NCBI RefSeq assembly: GCF_947499705.1
Contig: NZ_CANMPJ010000001.1
Coordinates: 2,081,501 to 2,145,500 of the forward strand
Direction: 5' to 3'
DNA length: 64,000 nt
Source of the DNA: an uncultured Erythrobacter sp.
Lineage (GTDB): Bacteria > Pseudomonadota > Alphaproteobacteria > Sphingomonadales > Sphingomonadaceae
Positions 8,469-15,979 of the stretch are shown here, one piece after another. The notes under the pieces are model-generated. The model saw nothing but the letters and a program-made list of their open reading frames with translations. It did no database searches and was not told where the DNA came from. Both the position numbers and the translations under genes were made by a program. Position 1 is the first letter of the stretch; every line of letters begins with the position of its first letter.

Positions 8469-9173
8469 TCAGATGTCTTCGAAGAATGCAGCTACAACGT
8501 CGGAAACCGGTTCAGTCCGCAGCCGATCGGGGGTGTCGAACTGCACAATCCGCCCGGCATCCATCACCGCAATCCTGTCCGCGATATCAAGCGCCTCCTC
8601 GGGATCGTGCGTTACAAGCACCACGGTCGCGCCCTGCTCACACAACAGGCGTCTGCAATCGCGGCGCAACCTGCGGCGCAGCACTATGTCGACACTCGCA
8701 AATGGTTCATCCATCAGCATTGCTTTCGGCACCGGCGCCATCGCCCGTGCCAGGGCCGCGCGCTGCTGCTGCCCGCCCGAAAGCTCGTGCGGATACCGCT
8801 CGCCCAGACCAGCCAGACCGACCATATCGAGCCAGCCGTCGACCGCGCCCTGCTCCGAACGGTTCAGGCCAAAGCCGACATTCCTTGCAATGGTCATGTG
8901 CGGAAACAGAGCGCCGTCCTGGAAAACCAGTCCCACGGGCCGCTCCTCGGGAGGCGGATTGGTGCCGCTATCGGCGAGCAAGTCGCCTCCCAAATGGATA
9001 CTCCCGTGCTGCACCGACAACAGTCCCGCGGCCAGACCCAGCAAGGTTGACTTCCCGCAACCCGACGCGCCAAGCAGGCAGGTGATCTCACCTTCCTGCG
9101 CAGTGAGGCTGATATCTTCCAGCGCGCGCACGGAACCGTAAGCATGGGCAATATGGCGAAATTCGAGGCTCAA
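8469..9173 (-). CDS. Iron ABC transporter ATP-binding protein (FbpC-like)
   Basis: 234 residues. Walker A GASGCGKST, Q-loop region, signature LSGGQQQRAALARAM, Walker B AMLMDEPF and the switch His in VLVTHDPEEALD are all present in order. It lacks the extra C-terminal TOBE domain of longer (~350 aa) FbpC/PotA-type ATPases, so it is a short version. It would power the permease encoded divergently from 9206; only 32 bp separate the two starts, so their promoters must overlap. It precedes the binding-protein gene on the minus strand, with an 82-bp gap containing the Fur-like box. Confidence 0.9.
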   Translation of the reverse strand: MSLEFRHIAHAYGSVRALEDISLTAQEGEITCLLGASGCGKSTLLGLAAGLLSVQHGSIHLGGDLLADSGTNPPPEERPVGLVFQDGALFPHMTIARNVGFGLNRSEQGAVDGWLDMVGLAGLGERYPHELSGGQQQRAALARAMAPVPKAMLMDEPFASVDIVLRRRLRRDCRRLLCEQGATVVLVTHDPEEALDIADRIAVMDAGRIVQFDTPDRLRTEPVSDVVAAFFEDI

Positions 9174-9205
9174 ATGAGTGTCCGTGTTGGCGAAGGGCGT
9201 CGCTG

Positions 9206-10897
9206 GTGGTGAGCCGCCTTAGGCAATTGGATGGGCCGGGCGCAAGCGCTGCGGTGGCACGGCCACAGCGTGCCCGCGCCTTATCGCTCAATGGGTGGAC
9301 GCTGGGCGCGCTGGCAATTGCTGCGCTGGCAGCGCTCCCGATCCTCGCCATCCTGTGTTCCGCGCCAAGCGGCGGGTTCGAAGCAATCACCCACCTCGCG
9401 CAAACGGTGCTTGGCCGCTACATCGCTAACACGCTGGCGCTGATGGTTCTGGCGGGAGCGCTCGCGACAATCATCGGTGTGGGCTGCGCCTGGCTGGTCA
9501 GCGCAGCCGAGTTCCCCGGCCGCCGCATGCTCGGCTGGGCGCTAGTCCTGCCGCTAGCCGTTCCAGCCTATATCGGCGCGTATATCTACGCCGACCTGCT
9601 CGACTTCAGCGGCCCGGTCCAAAGCGGGCTGCGTGCCGTTTTGGGATTGGGCGTCGGGGGATACTGGTTCCCGCAAATCCGCTCCTTGCCAGGCGGTGCA
9701 TTCGTACTCGGGATCGTACTCTACCCCTATGTCTATCTGCTCGCGCGCGCCGCTTTTGCCGCTCAGAGCACTCGCCAGTTCCGCGCGGCGCGATCACTCG
9801 GGGCAACGCCTTCGCGAGCCTTCTGGCAGGTAGCGCTGCCAGCTGCTCGCCCGGCCATCGCTGGTGGTCTGGCGCTGGTCCTGATGGAAGTGCTCGCCGA
9901 TTTCGGGGTAGCGCAATATTTCGCGATCCCGACATTCAGCACCGGCATTTTCCGCAGTTGGCTGGCGATGGGAGACAAGCAGGCGGCGCTCAAACTGGCG
10001 GCGATCATGCTGGTGTTCGTCATCGCCCTGATCGCGTTCGAGGCTGCAACCCGGCGCGGGCGCAGTGACAGCCGCGATGGGTTGGCGGAGCGCTACAGCG
10101 GACCCTTAATTGACCTTTCTCCAACCGGAAAAGCCATGGCGCTATTCGCCTGCGCATTGCCAGTTCTGCTGGGCTTCGCCATTCCCGCTGCGCATCTGGG
10201 GATGCTTGCACTCGACGATACTGCAAGTGGTGCCGCACGCGACCTTTGGACCTATGCCAGCGGCAGTCTGTGGCTCGGCATTTCGACCGCACTGATCTGC
10301 GTGATCGCCGCACTGGTTCTGGCCTTTGCCAAGGCGCGTTCAAACAGCCGCATCGCCAATGGCGCAATCCGGCTTTCGACGTTGGGCTATGCACTGCCGG
10401 GGGCGCTGCTGGCGGTCGGACTGCTCGCGCCGCTGGGTATGGTCGATGTTAGCCTGACCCGTGCGGCGCGCGATGGGTTCGGGTATGGAGGCGGTCTGCT
10501 GCTGACCGGCACCAGCCTGGTCCTGATCTATGCGCTCTCGGTGCGGTTTCTGACCGTCGCTTATAACAGCGTCGATGGCGGGATGACCAAGATACCACCC
10601 TCACTCGATGCCGCAGCGCGCTCGCTCGGAGCCAGACCAGCTCGGGTGCTGACTCGCATCTACGCGCCGCTGCTGCGCCCCAGCCTGTTGGCGGCAGCGG
10701 CGCTTGTCTTCATCGACACCGTGCGTGAATTGCCTGCGACGCTGATCCTGCGCCCGTTCAATCTCGAAACACTGGCGACCCGCACCTATCGCCTCGCCAG
10801 CGATGAACGGCTTGTCGAAGCCTCAATCCCCGCGCTGATCCTTCTCGCGGCGGGCCTACTGCCAGTGCTGCTGCTGGCGCGAACCAGCCGCCAATAA
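9206..10897 (+). CDS. Iron ABC transporter permease, fused two-domain (FbpB-like)
   Basis: 563 residues with about 12 hydrophobic segments in two homologous halves. Each half carries an EAA-type cytoplasmic loop (AARSLGATPSRAFWQVALP near residue 200 and AARSLGARPARVLTRIYAP near residue 480), as in FbpB/SfuB ferric permeases. Two adjacent GTG codons (9206 and 9209) are possible starts, with a purine-rich AAGGG upstream. It forms the inner-membrane channel for the adjacent ATPase and binding lipoprotein. The stop at 10895-10897 is followed by a 332-bp gene-poor stretch containing the nested repeats before bchI. Confidence 0.9.
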   Translation: MVSRLRQLDGPGASAAVARPQRARALSLNGWTLGALAIAALAALPILAILCSAPSGGFEAITHLAQTVLGRYIANTLALMVLAGALATIIGVGCAWLVSAAEFPGRRMLGWALVLPLAVPAYIGAYIYADLLDFSGPVQSGLRAVLGLGVGGYWFPQIRSLPGGAFVLGIVLYPYVYLLARAAFAAQSTRQFRAARSLGATPSRAFWQVALPAARPAIAGGLALVLMEVLADFGVAQYFAIPTFSTGIFRSWLAMGDKQAALKLAAIMLVFVIALIAFEAATRRGRSDSRDGLAERYSGPLIDLSPTGKAMALFACALPVLLGFAIPAAHLGMLALDDTASGAARDLWTYASGSLWLGISTALICVIAALVLAFAKARSNSRIANGAIRLSTLGYALPGALLAVGLLAPLGMVDVSLTRAARDGFGYGGGLLLTGTSLVLIYALSVRFLTVAYNSVDGGMTKIPPSLDAAARSLGARPARVLTRIYAPLLRPSLLAAAALVFIDTVRELPATLILRPFNLETLATRTYRLASDERLVEASIPALILLAAGLLPVLLLARTSRQ

Positions 10898-10899
10898 AG

Positions 10900-10917
10900 T
10901 GTCAGGCTGAATTGTCA
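10900..10917. promoter_or_regulatory. Weak PpsR-like site upstream of bchI
   Basis: TGTC-AGGCTGAATT-GTCA has the correct left half and spacing for a TGTC-N10-GACA site but carries GTCA on the right. Its inner bases resemble the bchC site (TTGAATTGACA). It begins three bases after the permease stop and ~310 bp before bchI. It is weak alone, but bchIDO should be under the same control as the other bch operons. Confidence 0.3.
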
Positions 10918-10959
10918 GCGGGGCTTGTCCAACCCTGCGCCCTCGTCCACAAGACGCCG

Positions 10960-11227
10960 AGAGCCTGTCCAGCGCAGGCAGTGATGCCTTGACGGAGCCT
11001 ATTTGGGCTCAGTGCAAGGAAAGAGGAGGAAACCATGCTGGAGCATAGTGACCGACGATCGACGCGGCACTGGGTCCAAATAGGCCCGCCCCTGCGGGGT
11101 TGTGCTGTGCAGTCCCGTGGCAGCGTTGCGTCGCTCTACCGGGCAACCAGCCCGCTCGTCGCGCCGCGCCTCCCCACAGGACTGCACAGCACAATCAAGG
11201 TATCGCTGCCTGCGCTGGACAGGCTCT
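10960..11227. repeat. Nested inverted-repeat element before bchI (three-way junction)
   Basis: Three long inverted repeats are nested. Outer arms are 10960-10992 and 11195-11227 (33 bp, two mismatches). Second arms are 10997-11015 and 11067-11085 (19 bp, two mismatches). Third arms are 11100-11115 and 11179-11194 (16 bp, perfect; extendable to 21 with one mismatch). A short hairpin (CCGC...GCGG) lies between the second and third. All four mismatches in the first two stems become G-U pairs in a plus-strand transcript, and the third stem abuts the outer right arm, giving a compact three-way junction. No transposase is present and no clear target duplication was found. It is either a MITE-like element or a structured 5' leader of bchI. 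Confidence 0.85.
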
Positions 11228-11229
11228 GA
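11035..11229 (+). CDS. Possible 64-residue leader ORF coupled to bchI
   Basis: An ATG at 11035 has a perfect AGGAGG Shine-Dalgarno five bases upstream, lying in the loop of the second inverted repeat. The frame runs through the remaining repeat arms and stops with TGA at 11227-11229, directly before the bchI ATG (TGA-ATG). The predicted peptide is Arg/Ser-rich with no recognisable domain and looks non-functional as a protein. Its value, if any, would be translational coupling: ribosomes on this ORF would melt the outer stem holding the bchI start. It may equally be a chance frame in a repeat. Confidence 0.3.
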   Translation: MLEHSDRRSTRHWVQIGPPLRGCAVQSRGSVASLYRATSPLVAPRLPTGLHSTIKVSLPALDRL

Positions 11230-12231
11230 ATGGCACGTTTTCCTTTTTCCGCCATCGTCGGTCAGGACGAGATGAAGCAGGCGCTGCTGATCGCCGCCGT
11301 CGATCCGAGCGTTGGCGGGGTCATGGTGTTCGGCGATCGCGGCACTGGCAAATCGACCGCAGCGCGCGCGCTGGCCGGACTGCTTCCGCCGATTTCGGCG
11401 ATCAAGGACTGCCCCTATGGATGCTCGAAAGAGGATCAGGCGCGCTATCCTGACGTGTGTGGCAGTGGTCCGGTCCGAAAACGCCCGGTGCCCTTCATCG
11501 ATCTGCCTTTAGGCGCAACCGAAGACCGCGTGGTGGGTTCGCTGGATCTGGAACGCGCTTTGCGCGCCGGAGAGAAAGCCTTCGAACCCGGCCTGCTCGC
11601 CAAAGCCAATCGAGGGTTTCTTTATATCGACGAAATCAACCTGCTTGAGGATCACCTGGTCGACCTGCTGCTCGATGTCGCAGCCTCGGGCGAAAATGTG
11701 GTCGAGCGTGAGGGTCTTTCGGTACGCCACCCGGCGCGGTTCGTCCTGATTGGCAGCGGCAATCCCGAAGAAGGTGAATTGCGCCCGCAATTGCTCGACC
11801 GCTTCGGCCTGTCGGTCGAAGTCCGCACGCCGACCGAAATCGAAACCCGCGTTGAGATCATGCGCTTGGTCGCTTCGAACGAGCGCGATCCTGAGGCATT
11901 CGCTGCTGAGTGGGCTGCCGAGGACGAGAGAATCCATAAACAGATCGCGCGCGGCAAGAACCGTTTGGCGAAGCTGGAAACCGGCGATGACATCCTCACC
12001 GACGCCGCCGAACTGTGCCTGGCTGTGGGCGCGGATGGGTTACGAGGCGAACTCACACTAATGCGCGCGGCGCGGGCTTTGGCGGCGCTCAAGGGAGCAC
12101 GCTCGGTCAAGCGCGAACACCTTATGGCGGTGGCACCGTCGGCCCTGCGGCACCGGCTGCGGCGCGATGTGCTCGACGAAACCGGATCGACCGTGCGGAT
12201 CACCCGCGCGTTGGATGAATTGTTCGGATGA
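11230..12231 (+). CDS. bchI: Magnesium chelatase ATPase subunit I
   Basis: 333 residues of AAA+ ATPase: Walker A GDRGTGKST (residues 35-43), the BchI cysteine segment KDCPYGCSKEDQARYPDVCG, Walker B FLYIDEINLLEDH and the arginine-finger region RPQLLDRFGLSVEVRTP. With BchD and BchH it inserts Mg2+ into protoporphyrin IX, the first committed step of bacteriochlorophyll synthesis. First gene of bchI-bchD-bchO, overlapping bchD by 4 nt (ATGA). The only ribosome-site candidate is a weak GGACAGG six bases before the ATG. This lies inside the right arm of the outer inverted repeat at 10960-11227, hinting at structural control of translation. Confidence 0.97.
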   Translation: MARFPFSAIVGQDEMKQALLIAAVDPSVGGVMVFGDRGTGKSTAARALAGLLPPISAIKDCPYGCSKEDQARYPDVCGSGPVRKRPVPFIDLPLGATEDRVVGSLDLERALRAGEKAFEPGLLAKANRGFLYIDEINLLEDHLVDLLLDVAASGENVVEREGLSVRHPARFVLIGSGNPEEGELRPQLLDRFGLSVEVRTPTEIETRVEIMRLVASNERDPEAFAAEWAAEDERIHKQIARGKNRLAKLETGDDILTDAAELCLAVGADGLRGELTLMRAARALAALKGARSVKREHLMAVAPSALRHRLRRDVLDETGSTVRITRALDELFG

Positions 12232-13916
12232 GCGCTGAGGCGCCAGACCCAATCGACGACGCGCTGCTCGCGGCCCGGCTGCTCACCCTCTCACCCTCGA
12301 CATTCGGCGGCATGGTCCTGCGCGGATCAAGCCCTGCGCGCGAGGCGCTAGTCCACGCCATCGACAAGGTCATCCCGACGCGAAAGCTCCCCGGTCATGT
12401 CGATGACGAGCGGCTACTCGGCGGTGTGGATATCGCGGCTAGCCTCGCTGCCGGACGTCCGGTGGAACAGACCGGATTGCTGACCGAAGCGGAAGGCAGC
12501 GCATTGCTAGTGCCAATGGCAGAACGGTTGGGCGAAGCGACCGCAGGGCGTTTGGCGCAGGCATTGGACGAGGCAAAGCTCGCGCTGGTGTTGCTTGATG
12601 ACGGCGTTGAGGTCGAAGATGCACCGCCGCCTGCACTTACTCAACGCTGCGCCTTCCTGTGCGACCTGACCCATTCGCGTGAGTGGAAAAGAATCGAATT
12701 GCCACCCGCTGGCTCGGCAACGCTCACCGATGTTGCGCCGCTTGCCGACGAGGCGCTGACGGCACTGGCCGGGACCGCCGCCGCTCTCGGTGTGCATTCG
12801 CTGCGCCCGCTGCTGTTCGCCGGAGAGACCGCGCGTGCGCATGCGGCGCTCCATGGGCGAAAGGAAGCGATTGAGGCAGACCTGGCCGTAGCGGTGCGGT
12901 TGGTCATTGCCCCGCGTGCCACGCAATTACCTCCCCAAGAGGAAGAGCCGCCACAAGAGCAACCGCCCGACCCGCCGCCTGAAAGTGATGGCGAGAATTT
13001 GGAAAAGGACAGCGATCGCTCGGATCAAAAGCTCGACGATCTGCTAGTCGAAGCCGCTGCTGCCGCAATCCCGGCCGACTTGCTCGCGCAACTGGCCAAA
13101 GGCAAAGCGCCGCGCCACGCCGGTGGCAGCGGATCGGGTCAGAAGAAGAAGGCGGGCCTGCGCGGCAAGCCGCTCGGCGCTCGTCCCGGAATGCCGCGCG
13201 GCGGTGCTCGGCTGGCGCTGATCGACACCCTCCGTGCGGCCGTACCGTGGCAGACTGTACGCCGCCGTGAGCAACCTGATGCCTCACCCGGCACAATCCT
13301 GATGCGGAAAGACGACCTCCGCGTCCGCCGTTTTGAAGAGAAAGCCGCACGAGTCACTATCTTCGCGGTCGATGCTTCTGGCTCCGCCGCAGCCGCACGC
13401 CTTGCAGAAGCCAAGGGCGTGGTCGAGCTGATGCTGGCGCAGGCCTATGTCACCCGCAGCGAAGTCGCATTGATCGCGTTTCGGGGCGAAAGCGCCGAGG
13501 TGCTGCTACCGCCAACTCGCTCCCTCACCCGCGCCCGCCGCGCTCTGGCCGAGCTTCCCGGCGGAGGCGGTACGCCGCTCGCGCTCGGGCTTAATGCCGC
13601 GCGCGACTTAGCCGACGCAGTCACTGCCAAAGGACGCACGCCGAGCCTCGTGATCCTGACCGATGGACGCGGCAATATCGCCGCCGACGGTTCGCCCGGT
13701 CGCAAGCAAGCTGGTGAAGACGCAGAAGTCGCTGCCAAGGCGATTTACGCCAGCGGGATCGATGCGCTGGTGGTCGATATCTCCGCACGTCCGGGCCGCG
13801 ATGCCCCCGAATTGGCGGATAAAATGGGCGCGCGTTTCCTCGCCCTGCCCCGCGCCGATGCGAAGGTGCTGCATGACGCAATCTCGGCGGTCCAGCCCAG
13901 CGCAGTGGCCGCATGA
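12228..13916 (+). CDS. bchD: Magnesium chelatase subunit D
   Basis: 562 residues. The N-terminal half is a degenerate AAA+ domain lacking a proper Walker A. A Pro/Glu-rich acidic linker follows (PPQEEEPPQEQPPDPPPE around residues 233-250). The C-terminal half is a von Willebrand A/integrin-I domain with a MIDAS motif (DASGSAAA, then TDGRGN). BchD forms the platform that joins BchI hexamers and BchH. It overlaps bchI and bchO by 4 nt each, consistent with translational coupling. Length and domain order match the family. Confidence 0.96.
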   Translation: MSAEAPDPIDDALLAARLLTLSPSTFGGMVLRGSSPAREALVHAIDKVIPTRKLPGHVDDERLLGGVDIAASLAAGRPVEQTGLLTEAEGSALLVPMAERLGEATAGRLAQALDEAKLALVLLDDGVEVEDAPPPALTQRCAFLCDLTHSREWKRIELPPAGSATLTDVAPLADEALTALAGTAAALGVHSLRPLLFAGETARAHAALHGRKEAIEADLAVAVRLVIAPRATQLPPQEEEPPQEQPPDPPPESDGENLEKDSDRSDQKLDDLLVEAAAAAIPADLLAQLAKGKAPRHAGGSGSGQKKKAGLRGKPLGARPGMPRGGARLALIDTLRAAVPWQTVRRREQPDASPGTILMRKDDLRVRRFEEKAARVTIFAVDASGSAAAARLAEAKGVVELMLAQAYVTRSEVALIAFRGESAEVLLPPTRSLTRARRALAELPGGGGTPLALGLNAARDLADAVTAKGRTPSLVILTDGRGNIAADGSPGRKQAGEDAEVAAKAIYASGIDALVVDISARPGRDAPELADKMGARFLALPRADAKVLHDAISAVQPSAVAA

Positions 13917-14797
13917 GCCGGGCGCTCGACTGGAACCGCGAAGGGCTGATCTGGCCGCATCGCGAAGCGAGTGAGTTTATCGATGTGGGCCGCACCACCT
14001 GGCACGTGCAGCGGATGGGTTCCGGCCGTCCGCTCCTGCTGCTTCATGGAACGGGAGCCTCGGTTCACTCTTGGCGCGGCCTGATGCCAATCCTTGCGCA
14101 AGACTTCGAAGTGATCGCGCCCGATCTGCCGCGTCACGCTTTCACCAAAGGCCACCTGCCGACCGACATGGCACTACCAACAATGGCGCGCGCCGTTGAT
14201 GAATTGATCAAGGCGCTCGGGATCAGGCCGGCCATGGTGGTCGGCCATTCCGCCGGTGCGGCGCTGGCGCTGCAATTGGCACTCGATCATGGCTATTCCG
14301 GCCCGATTGTCGGCCTGAACTCCGCGCTGCGCCCTTTCCCCGGCCCGGCGGCGCAAGTCTTCCCGGCAGTTGCCAAACTGCTGTTCGTCAACCCGCTCGT
14401 GCCGCGCATATTCTCGGCCGCAGCGGGCTTTGGCAAAGAGGCTGAGCGCTTCATCTACCGCTCGACCCATTCGAAAATCGATGCCGAGGGACTGGCCTGC
14501 TACTCCGAGCTGCTCCGCAATCCGCGCCATACCAAGGGCGCGCTGGCGATGATGGCGAACTGGGACCTGCCGACCCTGCGCGACCGGATGGCCGAGATCG
14601 CCAACCCGGCGCTGCTGGTCCATTCGGACAAGGACAACGCCATCCCGCTCGAATGGGCGCGCGAAGCGCATGGCTGGCTGCCCAATGCGAGGCTCGAAGT
14701 GCTTGAGGGCCTAGGCCACCTGGCCCACGAAGAAGCGCCAGAACGCGCCGCGAAACTGGTTTTCGAGTTCGGAACAACGGGAAAAGAACGGGTCTGA
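13913..14797 (+). CDS. bchO: Alpha/beta-hydrolase BchO
   Basis: 294 residues of alpha/beta-hydrolase fold: oxyanion loop LLLHGTGASVHSW, nucleophile elbow VVGHSAGAALAL, a late Asp (LLVHSDKDNAIP) and His (LGHLAHEEAP). Position directly after bchD with a 4-nt overlap is diagnostic of BchO, a conserved Mg-chelatase-associated protein whose chemical role is not established. Followed 11 nt later by a small membrane-protein gene. Confidence 0.93.
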   Translation: MSRALDWNREGLIWPHREASEFIDVGRTTWHVQRMGSGRPLLLLHGTGASVHSWRGLMPILAQDFEVIAPDLPRHAFTKGHLPTDMALPTMARAVDELIKALGIRPAMVVGHSAGAALALQLALDHGYSGPIVGLNSALRPFPGPAAQVFPAVAKLLFVNPLVPRIFSAAAGFGKEAERFIYRSTHSKIDAEGLACYSELLRNPRHTKGALAMMANWDLPTLRDRMAEIANPALLVHSDKDNAIPLEWAREAHGWLPNARLEVLEGLGHLAHEEAPERAAKLVFEFGTTGKERV

Positions 14798-14808
14798 GGA
14801 GCAACCAG

Positions 14809-15006
14809 ATGGAGAACTATGCCGGCCTGATTGAGATGCTTTTCTTCTACGGCATCGCGATTTCGTTTGGCGTATGGCAATGGTGGAAGATGCGCCGCGA
14901 AGTGCGGGAAATGCGCGCCGAGCGCGAAGCCAGGGAACGAGCCGAAGCCGAAGCGGCTACGCCTTCCGACGCCCCTTCTCCCGCGGCATCCGATACGGCA
15001 GCATAA
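14809..15006 (+). CDS. Small membrane protein downstream of bchO
   Basis: 65 residues from an ATG preceded by GAGGAG. Residues ~5-26 form one transmembrane helix (GLIEMLFFYGIAISFGVWQW), followed by a charged helix rich in Arg/Glu (REVREMRAEREARERAEAEA), probably coiled, and an Ala/Pro/Ser tail. I do not recognise a characterised family. Spacing to bchO (11 nt) and the strong ribosome site support a real gene of the bchIDO operon. Its last 50 nt overlap the 3' end of crtC on the opposite strand. A role in membrane tethering of pigment enzymes is speculation. Confidence 0.7.
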   Translation: MENYAGLIEMLFFYGIAISFGVWQWWKMRREVREMRAEREARERAEAEAATPSDAPSPAASDTAA

Positions 15007-15979
15007 ACTGCACCACGGGCGAGGCAAACCGCCGCATGTCGAGGCTCTCCTGCACCGCGCAAACATCCTCGCCATAGAGCTGCGATGACAGTTCGGAGCG
15101 CGCGTAGAACGGCGTATCCTCCCACGTCCTGCGAACCTCGGCTACACCGATCTGCGAACGCGTGCGGCGTTCAATCCGCCAGCCACTGCGCGGCAATTGC
15201 GCAATCGGCGGCAGGCTGACTTCGTCGGGAATTCCATCCGCCCCAAACCGGATCGCGCTGGCGAATAGCGAGCCGTCCCCCCGTTCCCCTTCATAACAAA
15301 CAACCGCGCCGCGTTTCATGTGCGCGCGCGACCAGTGCCAAATCTTGAAGCCATCTTCGAGCGGTTCGGAGCCGCGATTGTGGTCGAAATACCCGCTGCC
15401 GCTCCACGATACGGCCGGATCATCCATCTCGACCTCGACACGGGCGCGCGGCGCCATGCAGTGCCAGATATGGTTTTCAGCTGGATCGAGCGCGAATGAC
15501 GCGGGGTTGAGCGCCTCGGGGATCACACGGACCTTACCGCTCACGCGGCGGCGGAACGGGTTGAACAGCCGCTTGTCACGCTCCTCAATGGTGATCTCCA
15601 GCGCGTTCCCATTCCATTCGACATGGCTCGGCCCGATCCGGAGGTTGCTCTTGTCGCGCTCCACATCGCCGCTTGGCCGCTCGGTCATAACCCAGCGACC
15701 ATTGGGACCATACATCGCCACGTTCAGGCACGAATGGTCCAGCGGATCGCCCCGCCCGCTGCGCTTGTAATAGGGTGAGAACACGCTCCCCAGAAAAGCG
15801 ATGATGGTCAGCCCGTGCTGCCCGTCCTCGCTGATCGCATCGATATACCACCAGGTGTAGCCACCGGCAGGAACCTCTTCGTTGAAGCGAGGTCCTTTTC
15901 GATCGTCCGCACCGCCAGCAGCCCGGACAAGGCGGCCATCGGGACCCCGGCTGAGGGATGGGTGCTCCCCCCGGCGCAA
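14957..15979 (-). CDS. crtC: Carotenoid 1,2-hydratase
   Basis: CrtC homology starts at GPRFNEEVPAGGYTWWYIDA (from ~15895) and continues through GLTIIAFLGSVFSPYY, LNVAMYGPNGRWVMTERP and YFDHNRGSEPLEDGFKIWHW to the end. The enzyme hydrates the 1,2 double bond of neurosporene/lycopene-type carotenoids. Start choice is difficult. Between ~15979 and the homology start there is no ATG or GTG in frame. The nearest candidate is a TTG at 15979 (340 residues) without a clear ribosome site; a GTG lies at 16090 and an ATG at 16177. All are inside crtD, whose frame runs on to 15808, so the genes overlap by at least ~90 nt. A frameshift, coupling or a sequence error are all possible. Confidence 0.85.
   Translation of the reverse strand: MRRGEHPSLSRGPDGRLVRAAGGADDRKGPRFNEEVPAGGYTWWYIDAISEDGQHGLTIIAFLGSVFSPYYKRSGRGDPLDHSCLNVAMYGPNGRWVMTERPSGDVERDKSNLRIGPSHVEWNGNALEITIEERDKRLFNPFRRRVSGKVRVIPEALNPASFALDPAENHIWHCMAPRARVEVEMDDPAVSWSGSGYFDHNRGSEPLEDGFKIWHWSRAHMKRGAVVCYEGERGDGSLFASAIRFGADGIPDEVSLPPIAQLPRSGWRIERRTRSQIGVAEVRRTWEDTPFYARSELSSQLYGEDVCAVQESLDMRRFASPVVQFMLPYRMPREKGRRKA

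Noticed and set aside
10960..11227. Complete insertion sequence
   Set aside because: The outer arms look like terminal inverted repeats, but the interior is only ~200 bp, codes for no transposase, and no direct target duplication is evident at the ends.
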